Assembly: GCA_050946835.1 (NCBI GenBank)
Contig: JBMNVN010000001.1
Coordinates: 496,001-560,000, forward strand
Length of the DNA stretch: 64,000 bases
Direction of reading: 5' to 3'
From: UBA1447 sp002329225
Lineage (GTDB): Bacteria > Bacillota > Clostridia > Oscillospirales > Acutalibacteraceae
Shown here: piece after piece, positions 63,105-64,000 of the stretch
Layout: each line of letters starts with the position of its first letter
Position numbering within the stretch: the stretch's first letter is position 1
Translations under genes and position numbers: made by a program
Notes under the pieces: generated by a model
Seen by the model: the letters and a program-made list of their open reading frames with translations, nothing else
What the model was told of the DNA's origin: nothing
The model's database searches: none

Positions 63105-63326
63105 ATGGGAATTAAACACAAGGTATGTATCAACATTGCAAAACCCGGCGGCACACCTTATCCGGTAGTCCGAAGCGGAACGATGCAGATTCGTAAGAGA
63201 ATACTTGATTTTCTCTTCGGTCAGCAGGTAAACGTCCTGGTTCTGTCCCCCGGCGACTCGGTGCAGACTGTCGAGATTCACGAACTGAAAGGAGGCGAAA
63301 ACCATGACAAACGCAAACAAGTTTAA
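63105..63326 (+). CDS. Small phage/ICE-type protein of unknown function
   Basis: The 73-aa protein contains PGGTPYPVVRSG and FLFGQQVNVLVLSPG, a pattern seen in conserved small genes between the sigma-like gene and the rrp5-like gene in gut Firmicute elements. AAAGGAG lies nine bases before the ATG. It overlaps the next gene by 23 bp. The role is unknown. Confidence 0.65.
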   Translation: MGIKHKVCINIAKPGGTPYPVVRSGTMQIRKRILDFLFGQQVNVLVLSPGDSVQTVEIHELKGGENHDKRKQV

Positions 63327-63656
63327 CCTGCTCCTTGATGTGGTGAAGCTGATGCACTCGTTGGCAGACGGACTGGAGGCTGTGGCTTATGCATTCGCAG
63401 ACAGCCAGGAAATCTTCGTTGAAGCCAAGGAAGTGTCGAAGCCTGTCGAAACAGGACAACCCACAAAACAGATAGCAGAAGAAAAACACCTTCATTGGCA
63501 GATGTCCGTGCCGTGCTTGCGGTAAAAACGCAGAACGGAATGACAGCCGAGGTCAAGGGTCTGATTACCAAGTACGGTGGCACCAAGTTGTCAGATGTGG
63601 ACCCGAAGCATTACGCAGACCTTATTAAGGATGCGGAGGTGCTTGGCAATGGGTAA
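63304..63656 (+). pseudogene. rrp5-like phage/ICE gene broken by a frameshift
   Basis: The frame starting at MTNANKF (63304) continues into KQIAEEK and then reaches a stop at 63525. A second frame, shifted by -1, begins at about 63486 and gives TPSLADVRAVLAV...LSDVDPKHYADLIKD, the usual C-terminus of these proteins. The switch lies in a run of five A bases (63482-63486). One extra A would restore a continuous protein of about 117 residues. It is either a real mutation or an assembly error. Confidence 0.7.
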
Positions 63657-64000
63657 TCACGCACTTCTTTCTCCTTCCAGTTCCCACAGGTGGTTATCGT
63701 GTACACCGAGTGCAGTCCTGGAAACGGAGTTTGAAAACAAGAGCAGTAACGCTGCCGAAGAAGGTACCGCCTTTCATGCACTGTGCGAACACAAGCTGAA
63801 GAAGGCGCTCCGCAGACGCAGTAAAAGACCCGTTTCCGCATTTAACACCGATGAGATGGAAGAACACTCTGACGGCTATGTGGAGTTTGTGTTGGAGCAA
63901 CTTGAAAAAGCAAAGCAGACCTGCCCTGATCCACTGGTGCTGATTGAGCAGAAGGTTGACCTATCGGATTTTGTACCGGGGTCGTATGGAACGGCAGACT
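63649..64000 (+). CDS. DUF2800-family protein (partial, N-terminal part)
   Basis: The protein starts MGNHALLSPSSSHRWL, the hallmark of DUF2800 nuclease-like proteins of phages and ICEs, which resemble RecB/PD-(D/E)XK nucleases. It continues with EEGTAFHALCEHKL and EQKVDLSDFVPGS and runs off the window end. It overlaps the preceding gene by 8 bp. Its neighbours fit the standard block sigma-like, rrp5-like, DUF2800. Confidence 0.85.
   Translation, partial: MGNHALLSPSSSHRWLSCTPSAVLETEFENKSSNAAEEGTAFHALCEHKLKKALRRRSKRPVSAFNTDEMEEHSDGYVEFVLEQLEKAKQTCPDPLVLIEQKVDLSDFVPGSYGTAD

Larger units (their letters stand above)
54840..64000. mobile_element. Integrative element or genomic island (left part; right end outside)
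   Basis: From just after rlmD to the end of the window the composition and gene content change. A restriction-modification/helicase cluster is followed by phage/ICE-type genes (sigma-like factor, rrp5-like, DUF2800). The 3' end of this rRNA methyltransferase gene is a documented insertion site of streptococcal ICEs. No integrase is visible, so the element type and exact ends are inferred. Confidence 0.5.

Overview
The window looks like a chromosome segment of a gut-type clostridial Firmicute (Oscillospiraceae/Ruminococcaceae-like). The evidence is strong AGGAGG ribosome binding sites, TTGACA/TATAAT promoters spaced by 17 bp, intrinsic terminators, the rimP-nusA-rnpM-ylxQ-infB-rbfA order, PduL-type phosphotransacylase, GPH symporter and an AT-leaning composition. 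No rRNA, tRNA or CRISPR array was found.

Region 1 (1-34000) is mostly minus strand. It holds a ParE/Phd toxin-antitoxin pair, a glutaminase-A-like protein, MBL-fold and GtrA proteins, a VWA plus macro-domain pair, a GPH sugar symporter, a MazG plus DUF2075 helicase/nuclease pair, a large GH-like protein, and a secreted metallophosphoesterase behind a structured 5' leader. After these come Fic, an Atl1-like protein, DMT transporters, a DUF4143 ATPase behind a 32-bp-period repeat array, and CPBP and YkuE-like proteins. A plus-strand pair follows: a DUF1810/J-like fusion and a HIRAN protein. The region ends with GlnRS, GluRS and a phosphopantetheinyl transferase.

Region 2 (34000-54900) is core-like. 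It has a two-component system, a sugar isomerase, PduL, a lipoprotein, a NitT/TauT-type ABC transporter with a Crp/Fnr-like regulator and its palindromic operator, phosphoglucomutase, and the full rimP-to-truB translation/transcription operon. An AbiE-type toxin-antitoxin pair and a RlmD-type 23S rRNA uracil methyltransferase close it.

Region 3 (54900-64000) is accessory and starts right after the 3' end of the rRNA methyltransferase gene, a documented insertion hotspot for integrative elements. It carries two convergent transcription units. One is an HTH regulator plus a cytosine-5 methyltransferase. The other is an unknown 313-aa protein, a 907-aa SF1 helicase, a paralogous HTH regulator and an MspI-like restriction endonuclease. 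Together they look like a type II restriction-modification system enlarged with a helicase module. Phage/ICE-type genes follow (sigma-like factor with an attenuator-like leader, rrp5-like protein broken by a frameshift, DUF2800) and run off the window end. The enlarged restriction-modification locus is the best candidate for an undescribed system here.
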